Assembly: GCF_025628985.1 (NCBI RefSeq)
Contig: NZ_JAOTEM010000001.1
Span: 682,001 to 746,000, forward strand
Length of the DNA stretch: 64,000 nt
Source of the DNA: Chryseobacterium edaphi
GTDB lineage: Bacteria; Bacteroidota; Bacteroidia; Flavobacteriales; Weeksellaceae
Direction: 5' to 3'
The translations under genes were made by a program, and so were the position numbers. Below the pieces are notes generated by a model. That model made no database searches and was not told the DNA's origin. It saw only the letters and a program-made list of their open reading frames with translations. Positions 63,294 to 64,000 of the stretch are shown here, one piece after another. Positions within the stretch are counted from its first letter, which is position 1; the number at the start of each line of letters is the position of its first letter.

Positions 63294-64000
63294 CTAATTT
63301 TTATACAACATTCTATCAAGGTCTAGCAGAAGGTAATTGATGCTCTGGTTTATCGTTCGGGTGATGGATTGCATTTGATTGAGCATCTGTACCCGGTTGT
63401 GAAGTTCTTCGGAGTAATATTTTCCGCCGTCAGAAAAGATGACCGATTGGTCTGCCAATTCTTTTTTGTCATCAAACTGGTATTGAAGCCATCTGCTTTT
63501 GATGTTTTCCAGCATTGATTTTCCGGCAACGGGAGAGAATTTTTTCTCGGTGTACATATACCAAATGAATGGTGGAAAGTTTTTGTCCTTCAAGTTCTCT
63601 GTCCAGATATCTCGCAGGATATTTCTGTGATGGTAAAATTCTGTTTTACGACCTCTGGGACTGAGTGTTGCCAAACCGAAGCCTGCTCCCAAAACACCTC
63701 CGGCAATCTGAGAACCGTCTTTCCAAGAGTTATTGCTGGCAATTCCACCAACGACCGATGATACGGCACCAGTGACAATTGATGCAATGATCAGCTTGTT
63801 GTTTCTGGATTGGTTGAGATTGTCGACATACCGAGCCATTTGTTCAACCCGTTCTCCTTCACAGTCAAATTCTGCGGTCACGGAACTCAATTCGGTCAAA
63901 GCGATATTTACTTTTCCATCGATTTGACTTTTAAGTGTCAAAATTTCAAGCTGAGAATTAGGACTGGGATTTTTTTTAAGGTCGACAATGGCTTTTGCTT
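63294..64000 (-). CDS. uncharacterised membrane-associated protein, 5' end cut by window
   Basis: The frame is open from the right edge (base 64000) through to the stop at 63294, so at least 235 residues with the N-terminus missing; the first ATG/TTG codons inside are not the true start. Residues upstream of TTG 63941 (VDLKKNPSPNSQLEILTLKS) are coding-like. Two Gly/Ala-rich hydrophobic segments (LIIASIVTGAVSSVVGGIA and GGVLGAGFGLATL) form a possible membrane hairpin; the C-terminal half is polar and helical. No family recognised. Confidence 0.7.
   Translation of the reverse strand, partial: AKAIVDLKKNPSPNSQLEILTLKSQIDGKVNIALTELSSVTAEFDCEGERVEQMARYVDNLNQSRNNKLIIASIVTGAVSSVVGGIASNNSWKDGSQIAGGVLGAGFGLATLSPRGRKTEFYHHRNILRDIWTENLKDKNFPPFIWYMYTEKKFSPVAGKSMLENIKSRWLQYQFDDKKELADQSVIFSDGGKYYSEELHNRVQMLNQMQSITRTINQSINYLLLDLDRMLYKN

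Noticed and set aside
1..64000. CRISPR arrays, rRNA genes, complete insertion sequences or prophage structural genes
   Set aside because: No regularly spaced repeats, rRNA sequence, transposase or phage morphogenesis genes were seen.

Overview
The window reads as a chromosome segment of a Flavobacteriia-type Bacteroidota, most likely Chryseobacterium or a close relative. The evidence is the AT-rich base composition, a type IX secretion (T9SS) type A sorting domain, a SusC/SusD pair, a hybrid two-component regulator, Bacteroidota-style promoters (TTTG, about 19-21 bp, TAnnTTTG) and a tyrosine recombinase of the IntDOT kind. No species name can be proven from the sequence alone.

Layout. (1) 0-1.6 kb: 3' part of trxB, crcB (fluoride channel) and tRNA-Ser(UGA). 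(2) 1.6-3.1 kb: a tyrosine recombinase directly downstream of the tRNA, as for an element inserted at a tRNA gene; no second attachment site was found. (3) 3.6-19.4 kb: a polymorphic-toxin locus. A T9SS-sorted surface protein is followed by a 3429-residue SpvB/Rhs protein, then a tail of three toxin-tip/immunity cassettes. Cassette 1 is the native tip of the large protein. Cassettes 2 and 3 are orphan tips behind truncated copies of the Rhs core, each preceded by the same hairpin linker. The three tips look like a permuted papain-fold enzyme, a Tlde1-like L,D-transpeptidase-fold enzyme and an HExxH metallopeptidase. All three putative immunity proteins carry a membrane anchor or lipoprotein signal, so the shared target is probably the cell envelope. 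(4) 19.9-34.9 kb: a complete fructan utilisation locus: hybrid sensor/AraC regulator, hexose permease, GH32, SusC, SusD, DUF4960 glycan-binding lipoprotein, second GH32 lipoprotein and fructokinase. The regulator should sense a fructan sugar in the periplasm, outer-membrane proteins bind and import fructan, GH32 enzymes release fructose, the permease imports it and the kinase phosphorylates it.

(5) 35-63.2 kb: a mosaic of small stress/detoxification-type modules. Each pairs a one-component regulator (TetR, HxlR, AraC, MarR) with NAD(P)-dependent reductases, SnoaL/NTF2-like proteins, alpha/beta hydrolases or a glyoxalase-fold protein. dapB, gluconokinase, a metallophosphoesterase and other housekeeping-like genes are interspersed. 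Several promoters here carry visible palindromic operators. At least five genes in this stretch are broken by nonsense codons or frameshifts: an epoxide hydrolase, an NmrA protein, an SDR, an AraC regulator and an alpha/beta hydrolase. (6) 63.3-64 kb: a membrane-associated protein running off the right edge.

The least explained structure is a dispersed repeat with four copies (about 3.1, 19.6, 51.5 and 58.0 kb). All copies have the same orientation and lie in the largest intergenic gaps; three have a terminator-like hairpin at the left edge, and the core can be read either as decayed coding sequence or as a folded RNA.
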